34,002 nt of DNA from Prevotellaceae bacterium. GTDB taxonomy: Bacteria; Bacteroidota; Bacteroidia; Bacteroidales; Paludibacteraceae. Location: the NCBI GenBank assembly GCA_031271465.1, contig JAISVR010000037.1:1-34002 (forward strand), written 5' to 3'. The notes under the pieces were generated by a model. The model made no database searches. It was given only the letters and a program-made list of their open reading frames with translations, and was not told the origin of the DNA. Every line of letters starts with the position of its first letter. The first letter of the stretch is position 1. This document shows, one piece after another, positions 16,501 to 24,794 of the stretch. Made by a program: the position numbers and the translations under genes.

Positions 16501-19500
16501 CCGGGTATTATCGGCAGCGATTTGAACGGACCGGCAGATGTAAGTGTTGGAGTAAATGATTCGAAAAAAGGGTTAAGATCTCTTGATGGAGGGAATCTAA
16601 CGATAACAACTGAAGCAGGTCGAGATCAAGATTTAGTTTGGAATGCCAATAATCAGGTTACTAATAATTTTGTAGTTAAAGCAAATAATGGCAAAAAAAT
16701 TGCAAAAATAGTAGTAGTAGTTTCTTCTGGAGGGAATAATAGACCTTGGGTAGGAACATTAACTGATGGAACAAGTTATTTTAATAGTCAATGTAGTCCT
16801 ACAACTGCTAAATTTGATAATATAACTCTAACATTCTTGGCAGGAGCGAATGATGTCGATGAATTTATATTTGGTTCGTTACCTGAGCCTTATGTAAGTG
16901 GTTATGGTTGTACCGGATGTTCGACGAGTAGTGCGGGCAGGATTGATATTAACGCAATTCAAATTTGGTACAAAGGAGTTGAACCTGTTTGTACACCTAT
17001 TACAGGCAGTCCGTTTGAAACTACCAATACCGAGTATACTGTTAACACATTAGATCCGAACAGCAACTACCATTTTAAAGTAGAAGCAATCCGAGGCGGT
17101 GATACTACCCCAAGCGAATGGGTAGATTTCTCTACCAGCAATGAAGCGTGCTGCGATGCCAAGTTGCCGTCTCATGCTATCAGCAAAGATGCCGAACTGG
17201 TTTGCGATTTGGTAACGCTTACTGCTACAGGTACGCCTGCTAACGGTGACACATGGTATTGGCAAACGGCTTCCGATGGTACAAGTACCGATTATCCAGC
17301 CACAACACCTTATGGGGTGAGCAGCGATAAAGCCGGTTATTATTACTTGCGTGCCTACAATGGAACTTGTTGGAGTGCTCCGCAAAGTATAGAAGTTCAG
17401 GCAAATGCCTTTATAGCCATCACTTCAGCCGATGAGTTTTATGTAGGTGATGTGCTTACTCTTACGGCAAATGTTACCGGAACATTCTATGTAGAAAATC
17501 CCGGTGTTACCGGTGCTACAATCGTAGGTAACCAACTTACAGTAACCGGCATCGGTATGGTAACGGTGCGTTTTGAGAGCGAAGACGGTTGTAATGTAAT
17601 ACAATATATTCAGGTTGTTTCCTGCCGTCCTTTCCAAGGCGAAAATATTGCACTTTCCAAAACAATAAGCGACGGAAGTTTCAGCTTGCTTAGTCTTGTT
17701 ACAACTAACAACCAGACAACACCAAGTTTTATAAACAGTAAAGCGGGTGTGGCAAATATCGATGCAAGCGGCAATGTTACGCCTAAGCGTATAGGTTCTA
17801 CCACCATTACTATCAACTATCCGGAAGATGCGACCAACAGTGTATGTGCAGGCAGCATTGTAGTTGAGCTTGATGTAACGAGTGAAGCCGGTTCATATAC
17901 TTATGAATGTGAAAGTTTTGAAGAAGGAGTGTGGACTGCAGCCTCCGCTGGAATTGAGCGCGCAGCAGCTACCGGTAAATGGTGGGTAAATGATGGAGCT
18001 CGTTCTACTGTACAAAAATACGATGGAAGTTACTCATATAAATTTGCTTCATCGGGTAAAATTATGCGTACACCCAAACTCACAATGGGTGCAGGTGTCC
18101 TTACTTTCCGTATGTATTCACAAGGTGCAGGTGGTAAAGTAGATATTTATACTTCGAGAAACAATGATGCTTCGGGTATGACCATACATACTAATGACCT
18201 GGCAGTAGGAACTGCTAACACTTGGGTAGAGAAAACAATTGTTTTCAGCGACGAAACCATTCGATTTATAGAATTCCGGAGCGATGGAAATAGCGATCCA
18301 TACTACGATATGATTTGTATCACTCCCGGATTAGACAATGAGCCTCCTGCCTTTGTATTCGACCCAGCTTATACAGGTACAAAAATAGACAGTACAATTT
18401 CGGTAAATAAAATAGTAACGGCAGAAGCCGATGAAGTTCTCTATCATTGCGATAGTAAGTCAATTCTTACGCAAGCTTTACTCGACGCATTGGTAGCTGC
18501 TGGTACAGCTAATTACGGCTCAGCAGGTATTGTATTTGAAGAACTCGATCGTTATGACGCGGGTGGCGAACCTGTGTATGTCGATCTAAATGCTCAAGTC
18601 GATTTTGTATTGACCGGTAATGGGTTTACTGTGAAACCTAAACCAACCTACAATACAGGCGATCACTCGGGTAAATGGAAATACAGCACCCAATACCGTT
18701 TGGCTATTTATGGCGGTATTTGCGACATAGAAGACAATGCTACTGACCCCGGTTTGAACGAAGGTTTTTATACCATTTTTAAAACTTTGCCCGAACCTGC
18801 ACCGATAATTAAGGTGGAAGAAGTGGCAACCAAGGTAGATGCCGGTGCATACGCAGCTTCGGTGCGCGAAATTTACAATAATGATCAGGTAAATATGGGT
18901 ATTGCTATTTGCGGTACCGGTAAAATTACCAGTAAGATATTCCGTATTACCAACACTGGTACCGGCGACCTTACTGTAACTGACTTTACTGCAAGTGCTA
19001 TAGGTACAAATTATACGATAGCTTTCTGTGACCGCAATGGAAACAATATAGCTACACCCGACTTGGAAGTAAATACTGCCGGCGATACACTCTATTTCCG
19101 GGTAACTTTCACATTTCCGACTGCTGCCGGTGAATATGAAGGAACCTCTACCATCATTTCCGATGATATTAACGGCAATGAAAACTTTAGAATGGATTTC
19201 GAAGGACAAGTGGCTCAATTTGCCCTGCCTTATACCTACGAGAGTGGTTATACCGGCAGCCTCAATGACGGCGGTGGCTTGCATCACGATATTGCATCCG
19301 AAGACGATTTGCCTTGCGAGTTAGATATGCCTAAGGAAAATGTCCATCCTGCCTATCGTGTATTTCAGGTAGAAGGCAACTGTATGCCAAGCCCAAGTTC
19401 GGCACTGCGTGTAGGTACTGAAAATAAAGGCACTGCCCTTACAGTAAATATTCCTGCAGGAGAAGGAGTAGGCGAGGTAGTAATTCGCTGGTGTGCCAAC

Positions 19501-22500
19501 GGTTATCGTCGGGCAATTATCAAGGTAGACGGCGAGGATGTGTTGCAAATGAAAACTTTCCTTGTGGGCGAGCAATGTTACGAACATTCGGTATTGGTAA
19601 ACAAAGCAGATGCAGCTACGGTAACTATCGAATTTGAACCAATTGATCCGACTAAAGCAGTGCTCACTACTCTGTATTATCTCTACATATCACCTTATAA
19701 TTCCGAGTTGAAAAGTCCTGCCCGCGATATTACCGAATTTGAAGTTGTTGGGGTAGATAATAAAAATATCCGAATTTACGACAGTGAAATATTTGTAACC
19801 TTCCCATCAGATGCAACTGATGAACAGTTGAAGAGTATCAATATAAGCAAGATTGTAACCAATAGTTTAAATTCTACAATTTGTACGGAAACCGATGATA
19901 CCAAAGGTATAACTCCTTGTACAGCTACAAATACCAACTATAAAGGAACAGGAACGCCTGACGACCCATATTACTATGAGTATACGGTAACTGCCGAAGA
20001 CGGACAAACCAAAGACTACAAAGTGTATGTAGATAAAGGAATGAATTTGACTTGTCCCGCAGGAGGAACAGAGTATAAAGACAGTATCACTTTCTCTATA
20101 CCAATGAATAACCCTGAGATTCTTGACCCAACTTATGATGAAGGTAAGAATATCGGAGACCCTGATGTAATAGGTTTAGGAGAAGACCAATGGATAGAAA
20201 TAGTGGAAATATCGAATGGTTGCTGCGTGGTACCCGTATCGGGCGAAGGTAGTCGTTATGTGATACACTACTTAGACCACAACGATACTCCTATACAAGC
20301 AAAAGTTGCCGGACCGACTGCAATTTGTATCGGTACTACTGCCGAATACAATTTGGTAAATATACCCGAAACAAACAATCCGGTTTACGAATGGAGATTT
20401 AACGGCGATGCTTATGGATTTAGTTTTGTTGGACCTACCAACTTGAGTAAAGTAAACATCAAAGCTCCGGCTCTTGTTACCGATGTAGTATCAGTGAGTT
20501 TGTCGGTAAGTTTCCGCGACGAAAATTGTAATTGGATGAATGATGAAGTCGATTTTGAAATAAAAGCTACTTCAGAACCACCCGCTCCGGTACTCGACAT
20601 TGAAATGTCGCCCGAATGTTTGACAGGAGGAATGATGACTCTCCATGCACAAGGTTCCGACGATGCAACAAGCTATAGCTGGGAATTTTCGCCTGCGACA
20701 CTCAACGATTTGATTGTTCGGCGTGTCGATAGCATGGTAGTGCTTAACCTCAATGGATATCGCGGCACTGTAGATGTAGTAAGAGTAACGGCAGTAAATG
20801 CCTGCGGTGAAACGGAATCCAGCAAAGCATTCCCATCGATAGACTATGCAAACCCCGTTACTACTTGGACAGGTAGAGTAAGCAACAATTGGAACGACCA
20901 TAATAACTGGACGGCGCGCGTGCCTAAATCTTGTACCGATGTAATTATACCCGATGTTTCGAAACCGGGCGTAAATTATCCGGTAATCAATTATGCACCG
21001 GTAAAAGTGACAGGTAACGAAGAAGGTGTTTGTCGCAATATTACCTTCAAATCCGGAGCAGGAGTGCTTGGTTTGGAATTCCTTACCTACGAAAAAGCAT
21101 TTGTGGATGTAACGCTTGAGCGTGGTAAGTGGTATACCCTCACTGCACCATTGAAAGAAATGGTATCGGGCGATTACTATTTCAATGGTGGAGCACCGAT
21201 AAGCTATCAAAGCTTCTTCGATGTAACTATTGATAAAGGTGGAAGTGTAAAAGGACATTTCGATAGACCTTTTGCCACACTTAACACACCGTTGGATCCA
21301 GGTAGAGGTTATGCCTTTAAGATTGATGAGTATTCGTGGAATTATCCGAATGGAACCGAACAAACCACCGGAGCGAAAACTATCTCATTCCCGCGTATGA
21401 ACAAGGATAGCTCATTGATAACAGCCTATATACCTTATTCGCAGTCGAGTGGAAGACCGATACCTGCTCAAACAGCATCTGTTTCGCGAAGTCAGTTGGC
21501 TTATCATTTTGCTGCAGAAAACGGAGCCGGTGAGTTAGTTGATGTGACAGTTCCGTTGACTCCGGAAGCTTATAACTTGGTGGGTAACCCATTGATGACA
21601 CATCTTAATATTACACATATTGTTGAAGATCATGGACATCTAACTGATGGAATAAGTGGCGTTTTCCTTTGGGATGGGGAGAGGTATCTTACCTACGATT
21701 CTGAAACAAATAAATTTGATGATGATGCTTCGGAAACGACAAATTTGGCACCTATGCAATCATTTGTAGTACATGCAACAAGTGGAAATCCGCAAATAAC
21801 TTTCCATTTGGCAGACCATTTTACTGTGTGCGAAAACATCTCGAATTTGCGTAATGCTACTGTAAACGACCCAACCTTGATGTTAAGCATTGATAGAAAA
21901 CAACAGGCGAAAATAATTATGAAAGAGGGAGCATCCAACAAGTATGTAGCGCTGATGGAAGATAACGAAAAAATATTTACCAAAGACATACAGGAAGTAG
22001 CTACTATGGTCGACGAACAACATGTTGCTTTCAATCGTTTTGGTTCTCCCAATTTCTCTACGCCGGTATATGTAAGTAATCCCGAAAAAGGTGCGGTTAC
22101 ATTGCGTATAGAAGGAGCTAATAATTTTGCCGACGAAGTAGATGTATATTTGCGTAACGAATTGGATGCTTCCGAAGTTGAGCTTAAACCTCAAGGCGAT
22201 TTTTATGCAGTAAACATCAATCCGGCAGAAACGAATGGCAAGTTGTGGATTGAATTCCGGGGAGTAACAACCGATAAACTTGAAACCCGTGATTCGGAAA
22301 TAACAGTAACGGTGAAGGATGGTAATACAATTGTAGCTACTGCTTCGCCCGACAACTTGATAAGCGAAATGACTGTGATGGACGAAACCGGTAGAACTAT
22401 TGTACGCAAAACCGGTATCGAGGCAACTCAATACGAACAGCTTATGAACAACGGACTCCATGTGTATATGGTGCGAGTAGTAACCGAGCGCGAAGTGAAA

Positions 22501-22524
22501 GTAGCCAAAGTATTGATACGGTAA
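13513..22524 (+). CDS. Giant multidomain surface protein with T9SS type A sorting domain
   Basis: 3003 residues. The N-terminus has a long signal sequence (core LPILLILFGLFFAN, about 27-40). Approximate domains: Asn/Thr-rich repetitive beta region (46-276); MBG-like module with KPADAGNYTVRASF (288-367); SbsA/Big_5 Ig-like (440-540); a beta-sandwich (542-694); InlB-like bacterial repeat (697-776); PKD-like (870-955); a fibronectin III domain interrupted by a 150-residue module (960-1210); jelly-roll (1463-1606); second SbsA-like region (1609-1760); choice-of-anchor-D/ASH-like with FRITNTGTGDLTV (about 1762-1903); DUF5018-like with YTVTAEDGQTKDYKVYV (2070-2175); PKD-like region (2263-2443). The last 73 residues fit Por_Secre_tail, with MDETGRTIVRKTG and GLHVYMVRVVTEREVKVAKV. 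It is therefore exported by Sec, moved through T9SS and anchored on the cell surface. Adhesion is the likely role; no enzymatic motif was seen. Confidence 0.9.
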   Translation: MKTFTTLQKDIATKKSNVANGWKKRMLPILLILFGLFFANSQTNAATYYFNTGNLNAVGSWKSNADGTGTSPANFTTRDDIFIVPSGKTATSGSTMTFGAGTTLWVQSGGTVQQTSNITMNATATFKMDAGAKLIQNSTNNSSIVGGIEDWDPASIVSFAKSGIFTVANITGGTYPSVEYTQATNMTPGNLQNVTKVAGDFIINASANITFNENRTIAGNLIITKVNTFLINAGKTISVEGDVVVISGTATNNGTLYYCGTLTGTVGGTGTTTKDPKCAAPKDLGCGTVTMADWVCGATAANPVPDFTCHGSTSVTYHYKVQGAADGTYSTTKPADAGNYTVRASFAANDTHEANTATADFTITKSAAPTSVAGTYTASEGQTVSQIQPALPAGWTWVSGSTTISGTGVQIFQANFSGDDCQNAATNVNVTVTISAADVIAPTLSTNSPLCGTANQSNSGSIVLTFSENVKIANQGGITLSGATKGTATASGSTVTIPYSAAAWEGTVTVSIAVGAIQDIASNNYDASAFNCSFSIMAEPADPWLTINGYRWINFSSQGLVNNTTINADKLYDGGYVKEFSTGVANAPQELNSTLSIEGENFTIGISQRGVGSYLGHRSLAIKTSMPSYVQVYYRANTKDGRTLHLGDGGSIDYTATPNDNVNGFTLTGYFPTGTTIGIWGTENFYIYGIRVIPVAELALTEVLTSVAVNVTNWGYLNAQPQGYTAGKYPLNTVLELTATPIGTNAWIGWSEDLTGEELTKSLTMNANKAVTATSGACGITTPGTIQADNSAVCSGVLVTLSANAAATGTIDETIYQKSTTDASSGFVDMGAGVTTDNPTVNTWYRARYYNIGDDCSKYSPAIQVSITPPTVANAGADNIAIINTTIQLSATASAGGVWTIKAGSPSTDIAQIAAVNSATSNFTPTATGTYTLVWTVSNICGGTVNDEVNIVVSLPPLDAPTGLEVPYTCTSRADLEWDPVAEAEDGYKVYVEKCIPGIIGSDLNGPADVSVGVNDSKKGLRSLDGGNLTITTEAGRDQDLVWNANNQVTNNFVVKANNGKKIAKIVVVVSSGGNNRPWVGTLTDGTSYFNSQCSPTTAKFDNITLTFLAGANDVDEFIFGSLPEPYVSGYGCTGCSTSSAGRIDINAIQIWYKGVEPVCTPITGSPFETTNTEYTVNTLDPNSNYHFKVEAIRGGDTTPSEWVDFSTSNEACCDAKLPSHAISKDAELVCDLVTLTATGTPANGDTWYWQTASDGTSTDYPATTPYGVSSDKAGYYYLRAYNGTCWSAPQSIEVQANAFIAITSADEFYVGDVLTLTANVTGTFYVENPGVTGATIVGNQLTVTGIGMVTVRFESEDGCNVIQYIQVVSCRPFQGENIALSKTISDGSFSLLSLVTTNNQTTPSFINSKAGVANIDASGNVTPKRIGSTTITINYPEDATNSVCAGSIVVELDVTSEAGSYTYECESFEEGVWTAASAGIERAAATGKWWVNDGARSTVQKYDGSYSYKFASSGKIMRTPKLTMGAGVLTFRMYSQGAGGKVDIYTSRNNDASGMTIHTNDLAVGTANTWVEKTIVFSDETIRFIEFRSDGNSDPYYDMICITPGLDNEPPAFVFDPAYTGTKIDSTISVNKIVTAEADEVLYHCDSKSILTQALLDALVAAGTANYGSAGIVFEELDRYDAGGEPVYVDLNAQVDFVLTGNGFTVKPKPTYNTGDHSGKWKYSTQYRLAIYGGICDIEDNATDPGLNEGFYTIFKTLPEPAPIIKVEEVATKVDAGAYAASVREIYNNDQVNMGIAICGTGKITSKIFRITNTGTGDLTVTDFTASAIGTNYTIAFCDRNGNNIATPDLEVNTAGDTLYFRVTFTFPTAAGEYEGTSTIISDDINGNENFRMDFEGQVAQFALPYTYESGYTGSLNDGGGLHHDIASEDDLPCELDMPKENVHPAYRVFQVEGNCMPSPSSALRVGTENKGTALTVNIPAGEGVGEVVIRWCANGYRRAIIKVDGEDVLQMKTFLVGEQCYEHSVLVNKADAATVTIEFEPIDPTKAVLTTLYYLYISPYNSELKSPARDITEFEVVGVDNKNIRIYDSEIFVTFPSDATDEQLKSINISKIVTNSLNSTICTETDDTKGITPCTATNTNYKGTGTPDDPYYYEYTVTAEDGQTKDYKVYVDKGMNLTCPAGGTEYKDSITFSIPMNNPEILDPTYDEGKNIGDPDVIGLGEDQWIEIVEISNGCCVVPVSGEGSRYVIHYLDHNDTPIQAKVAGPTAICIGTTAEYNLVNIPETNNPVYEWRFNGDAYGFSFVGPTNLSKVNIKAPALVTDVVSVSLSVSFRDENCNWMNDEVDFEIKATSEPPAPVLDIEMSPECLTGGMMTLHAQGSDDATSYSWEFSPATLNDLIVRRVDSMVVLNLNGYRGTVDVVRVTAVNACGETESSKAFPSIDYANPVTTWTGRVSNNWNDHNNWTARVPKSCTDVIIPDVSKPGVNYPVINYAPVKVTGNEEGVCRNITFKSGAGVLGLEFLTYEKAFVDVTLERGKWYTLTAPLKEMVSGDYYFNGGAPISYQSFFDVTIDKGGSVKGHFDRPFATLNTPLDPGRGYAFKIDEYSWNYPNGTEQTTGAKTISFPRMNKDSSLITAYIPYSQSSGRPIPAQTASVSRSQLAYHFAAENGAGELVDVTVPLTPEAYNLVGNPLMTHLNITHIVEDHGHLTDGISGVFLWDGERYLTYDSETNKFDDDASETTNLAPMQSFVVHATSGNPQITFHLADHFTVCENISNLRNATVNDPTLMLSIDRKQQAKIIMKEGASNKYVALMEDNEKIFTKDIQEVATMVDEQHVAFNRFGSPNFSTPVYVSNPEKGAVTLRIEGANNFADEVDVYLRNELDASEVELKPQGDFYAVNINPAETNGKLWIEFRGVTTDKLETRDSEITVTVKDGNTIVATASPDNLISEMTVMDETGRTIVRKTGIEATQYEQLMNNGLHVYMVRVVTEREVKVAKVLIR
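16501..16980 (+). other. Low-GC module inserted in a fibronectin III domain of the giant protein
   Basis: The fibronectin fold seems to break after GYKVYVEKC (residue 995) and resume at CTPITGSPF (1160-1168). Each junction carries a similar peptide, VEKCIPGIIGSDL (992-1004) and VEPVCTPITGSPF (1156-1168), which looks like a degenerate direct repeat. Hand-counted GC of 16621-16680 is about 28%, against about 52% at 20641-20700 in the same gene. The inserted module has its own cysteines (GYGCTGCSTS) and resembles a small beta-sandwich ending AIQIWYKG. A domain insertion is an inference. Confidence 0.5.
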
Positions 22525-22536
22525 ATTAGAATTGTG

Positions 22537-22574
22537 AGTTATGAATTATGAGGCTAAGCTCATAATTCATAACT
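22537..22574 (+). terminator. Hairpin after the giant surface-protein gene
   Basis: Perfect 16-bp arms agttatgaattatgag (22537-22552) and its complement (22559-22574) around a 6-nt loop, 12 bp after the stop codon. It lacks a clean T run, so it may be an interspersed palindrome acting as a terminator or RNA-stabilising stem. Confidence 0.5.
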
Positions 22575-22639
22575 TGCTTTATAATTAAATTCTAAAAAAA
22601 ATAATTGATAAATAAGCACAATAATAAAAATTTTTTACA

Positions 22640-22647
22640 TAAATTTG
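22640..22647 (+). promoter_or_regulatory. Putative -7 box of the small anchored-protein gene
   Basis: TAAATTTG matches TAnnTTTG. Transcription would start at about 22653, which places the ATG at 22652 at or before the transcript start and so favours the ATG at 22688. No upstream TTTG at the right spacing was found. Confidence 0.45.
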
Positions 22648-22687
22648 CAAAATGATTACATTTTTTTCGAAAAATAAAAAGAAGAAC

Positions 22688-23257
22688 ATGCGAAAAAAAC
22701 TACAAACAATATCAATAACCTTAATTTGTTTAATTCTTTCTCCACAATTATTTGCTGCCAGCTATCCTACAACGGGGCATGTTGGACCGGGAGAAGAAGG
22801 GTTTCCCGAAATTCCGGTAGGTGGAAGTTATACTAATCCCTCATCGTCTTTGTTGGGTTATCGAACATCAGTAACATTAAATGATGGCACCGTAGTAAAT
22901 GGCAACATATATGAAATGGGCGATTGGGTAGATGTAGATGATACCGGAAACTCGTTAGGTTTTGCTATGTATAAAACTGACGGGTCGGGGTTTTTGGTAG
23001 GCGACTATGTAATAATAGGAACAGAGGGTCATCGAGCATTGTATCAGCTTACAGCAAGCGGAGCATGGGCGGGATACTTAGAAACCACATTCGTAGATAT
23101 TATAGATCCGGACGGTGGAGATGCGCTTGGTGGGGTTAGCGAGCCTTGGGCATTAGAAGCTGTACCTCTTGGAGAATACCCATTTGCGTTAGTTTTGGTT
23201 CTATTTATTTATGGTATTGTAAATTTAAGGAATAAACGAAAAAATAAGAAAGCATAG
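22688..23257 (+). CDS. Secreted protein with C-terminal Pro-Gly/helix/basic-tail sorting-like signal
   Basis: 189 residues from the ATG at 22688; an in-frame ATG at 22652 would add 12 lysine-rich residues ahead of the signal peptide and is less likely given the -7 box. The signal peptide is MRKKLQTISITLICLILSPQ with cleavage near FAAS. The mature part is rich in Gly, Asp and Thr (GDWVDVDDTGNSLGF, GFLVGDYVIIGTEGHRALY) and matches no family I recognise. The C-terminus reads EAVPLGEYPFALVLVLFIYG and then VNLRNKRKNKKA: a proline-glycine motif, one hydrophobic helix and a basic tail, the layout of LPXTG or PEP-CTERM sorting signals, although it could simply be a membrane anchor. It lies directly after the giant T9SS cargo gene. 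Confidence 0.78.
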   Translation: MRKKLQTISITLICLILSPQLFAASYPTTGHVGPGEEGFPEIPVGGSYTNPSSSLLGYRTSVTLNDGTVVNGNIYEMGDWVDVDDTGNSLGFAMYKTDGSGFLVGDYVIIGTEGHRALYQLTASGAWAGYLETTFVDIIDPDGGDALGGVSEPWALEAVPLGEYPFALVLVLFIYGIVNLRNKRKNKKA

Positions 23258-23303
23258 AGTTTGTTATTGTAGGCTCGATTTTTTTATTTGTCGGTTATAA
23301 GTT

Positions 23304-23377
23304 TCTCTACGGTGAGCCGTAAATTTCTCACTGTAGAGATTTTTTATGATAGAGACGCAATGTATTGCGTCTCTATC
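23304..23377. repeat. Two adjacent inverted repeats between the small surface gene and rarA
   Basis: The first has 13-bp arms at 23304-23316 and 23327-23339 (tctctacggtgag, one mismatch). The second has perfect 13-bp arms gatagagacgcaa (23348-23360) and its complement (23365-23377) with loop tgta. The second resembles a palindrome widely scattered in Bacteroidetes and Cyanobacteria intergenic DNA. Either could terminate transcription; a T run (gattttttat) separates them. Confidence 0.65.
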
Positions 23378-23421
23378 TCCATGCTAAATTAAAAATATAT
23401 AATTCAAACAGAACAAAACAA

Positions 23422-24684
23422 ATGCAACCTCTTGCCGAACGCCTCCGTCCTCAAACACTTGACGACTACATAGGACAAAAACATCTTGTGGGACAAGGTG
23501 CTGTTTTGCGGCGAATGCTGGATTCGGGAGCAATATCGTCGTTTATTTTGTGGGGACCTCCCGGGGTAGGTAAAACTACGCTGGCAAAAATTATCGCCAA
23601 CCGCTTGGAGCGTCCTTTTTACACGCTCAGTGCCGTAACATCAGGAGTAAAAGATGTACGCGAGGTGATAGACAAAGCCAAAAATAACCGTTTTTTCAAC
23701 AGTGCAACACCTATATTATTTATTGACGAAATACATCGTTTCAGCAAGTCGCAACAAGATTCATTGCTTGGAGCTGTGGAACAGGGAATAGTTACCCTTA
23801 TCGGTGCAACCACGGAAAATCCTTCGTTTGAGGTAATAACGCCGCTTTTGTCGCGCAGTCAGGTATATGTTCTTAAACCGCTTGAAGAGAGCGATTTGCA
23901 AGAATTACTCACGCGTGCCCTCACTACCGATGTCGAACTAAAAAAATATGAAATTCAAATTGCAGAAACCGAAGCCCTTTTTCGTTTCGCCGGTGGCGAT
24001 GCGCGTAAACTACTCAATATAATTGAGTTAATGGTCAATGCAGCCGAAGGAGTAGTGCTTATAAACAACGAAACCGTTACCGAGCGTTTGCAGCAAAATC
24101 CTGCAGCATACGATAAAAACGGTGAGCAGCATTACGATATTATTTCCGCCTTTATCAAATCCATTCGCGGCAGCGACCCCGATGCGGCAATCTACTGGTT
24201 GGCGCGTATGGTAGCCGGTGGCGAAGATCCAAAATTCATTGCTCGTCGCTTGATGATTTCGGCTGCCGAAGACATCGGTTTGGCAAATCCCAATGCGTTG
24301 CTTATAGCCAATGCCTGTTTCGAAGGCTTGCAAAAAATAGGTTGGCCCGAAGGACGCATTTTGCTCGCGGAAGCCACCGTGTATTTGGCTTCCAGCCCGA
24401 AAAGCAACTCGGCATATCTTGCTATTGATAAAGCATTGGCAGAAGTTGAGCAGTCGGGTAATCTTCCTGTTCCGTTGCATTTGCGCAATTCGCCCACCAA
24501 ATTGATGAAGAAACTTGGCTACGGTGCCGATTATAAATACTCGCACGATTATCCAAACAATTTTGTGGAGCAGCAATATTTACCCGAAAAAATGAAAAAT
24601 AAACACTTTTGGTTGCCCCAAAATAACCCTGCCGAACAAAAATTATCCGATTGGTTACGAAAATTATGGAAAAATCGCTTTTAA
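23422..24684 (+). CDS. rarA: Replication-associated recombination protein A (RarA/MgsA AAA ATPase)
   Basis: 420 residues from the ATG at 23422. A longer reading from TTG at 23365 begins inside an inverted repeat and lacks homology, so I rejected it. RarA is a cytoplasmic clamp-loader-like ATPase acting at stalled replication forks. It begins QPLAERLRPQTLDDYIGQKH, has Walker A GPPGVGKTT (45-53), Walker B ILFIDEIHRF, the sensor GATTENPSFEV, and the C-terminal tetramer region with SAFIKSIRGSDPDAAIYWLA and ISAAEDIGLANPNAL. All elements are intact and in order. It stands alone, with repeats upstream and the pfp promoter downstream. Confidence 0.96.
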   Translation: MQPLAERLRPQTLDDYIGQKHLVGQGAVLRRMLDSGAISSFILWGPPGVGKTTLAKIIANRLERPFYTLSAVTSGVKDVREVIDKAKNNRFFNSATPILFIDEIHRFSKSQQDSLLGAVEQGIVTLIGATTENPSFEVITPLLSRSQVYVLKPLEESDLQELLTRALTTDVELKKYEIQIAETEALFRFAGGDARKLLNIIELMVNAAEGVVLINNETVTERLQQNPAAYDKNGEQHYDIISAFIKSIRGSDPDAAIYWLARMVAGGEDPKFIARRLMISAAEDIGLANPNALLIANACFEGLQKIGWPEGRILLAEATVYLASSPKSNSAYLAIDKALAEVEQSGNLPVPLHLRNSPTKLMKKLGYGADYKYSHDYPNNFVEQQYLPEKMKNKHFWLPQNNPAEQKLSDWLRKLWKNRF

Positions 24685-24706
24685 TACTTTAAAATCGCTT
24701 CATTGC

Positions 24707-24738
24707 ATTGATTATTTGTTTTTTTAATTTTACATTTG
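24707..24738 (+). promoter_or_regulatory. Putative promoter of pfp
   Basis: ATTG (24707-24710), 20-nt spacer, TACATTTG (24731-24738); 56 bp ahead of the pfp start. The -7 box is a full match, the upstream element three of four. Confidence 0.52.
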
Positions 24739-24794
24739 CGGACAGGAAAAATAATAGCAGAGAAAAATAAGAACAGTTCAACGATTAAGAAAAT

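Noticed and set aside
18586-21363. Long antisense frames (for example 18586-19287 and 20572-21363) within the giant gene
   Set aside because: They are shadows of a strongly coding sense frame: low-complexity Tyr/Cys/Ser-rich products with no domain pattern.
23365-23421. N-terminal extension of rarA from TTG
   Set aside because: It begins within a palindromic repeat and adds residues outside the conserved RarA start; the ATG at 23422 matches family length.
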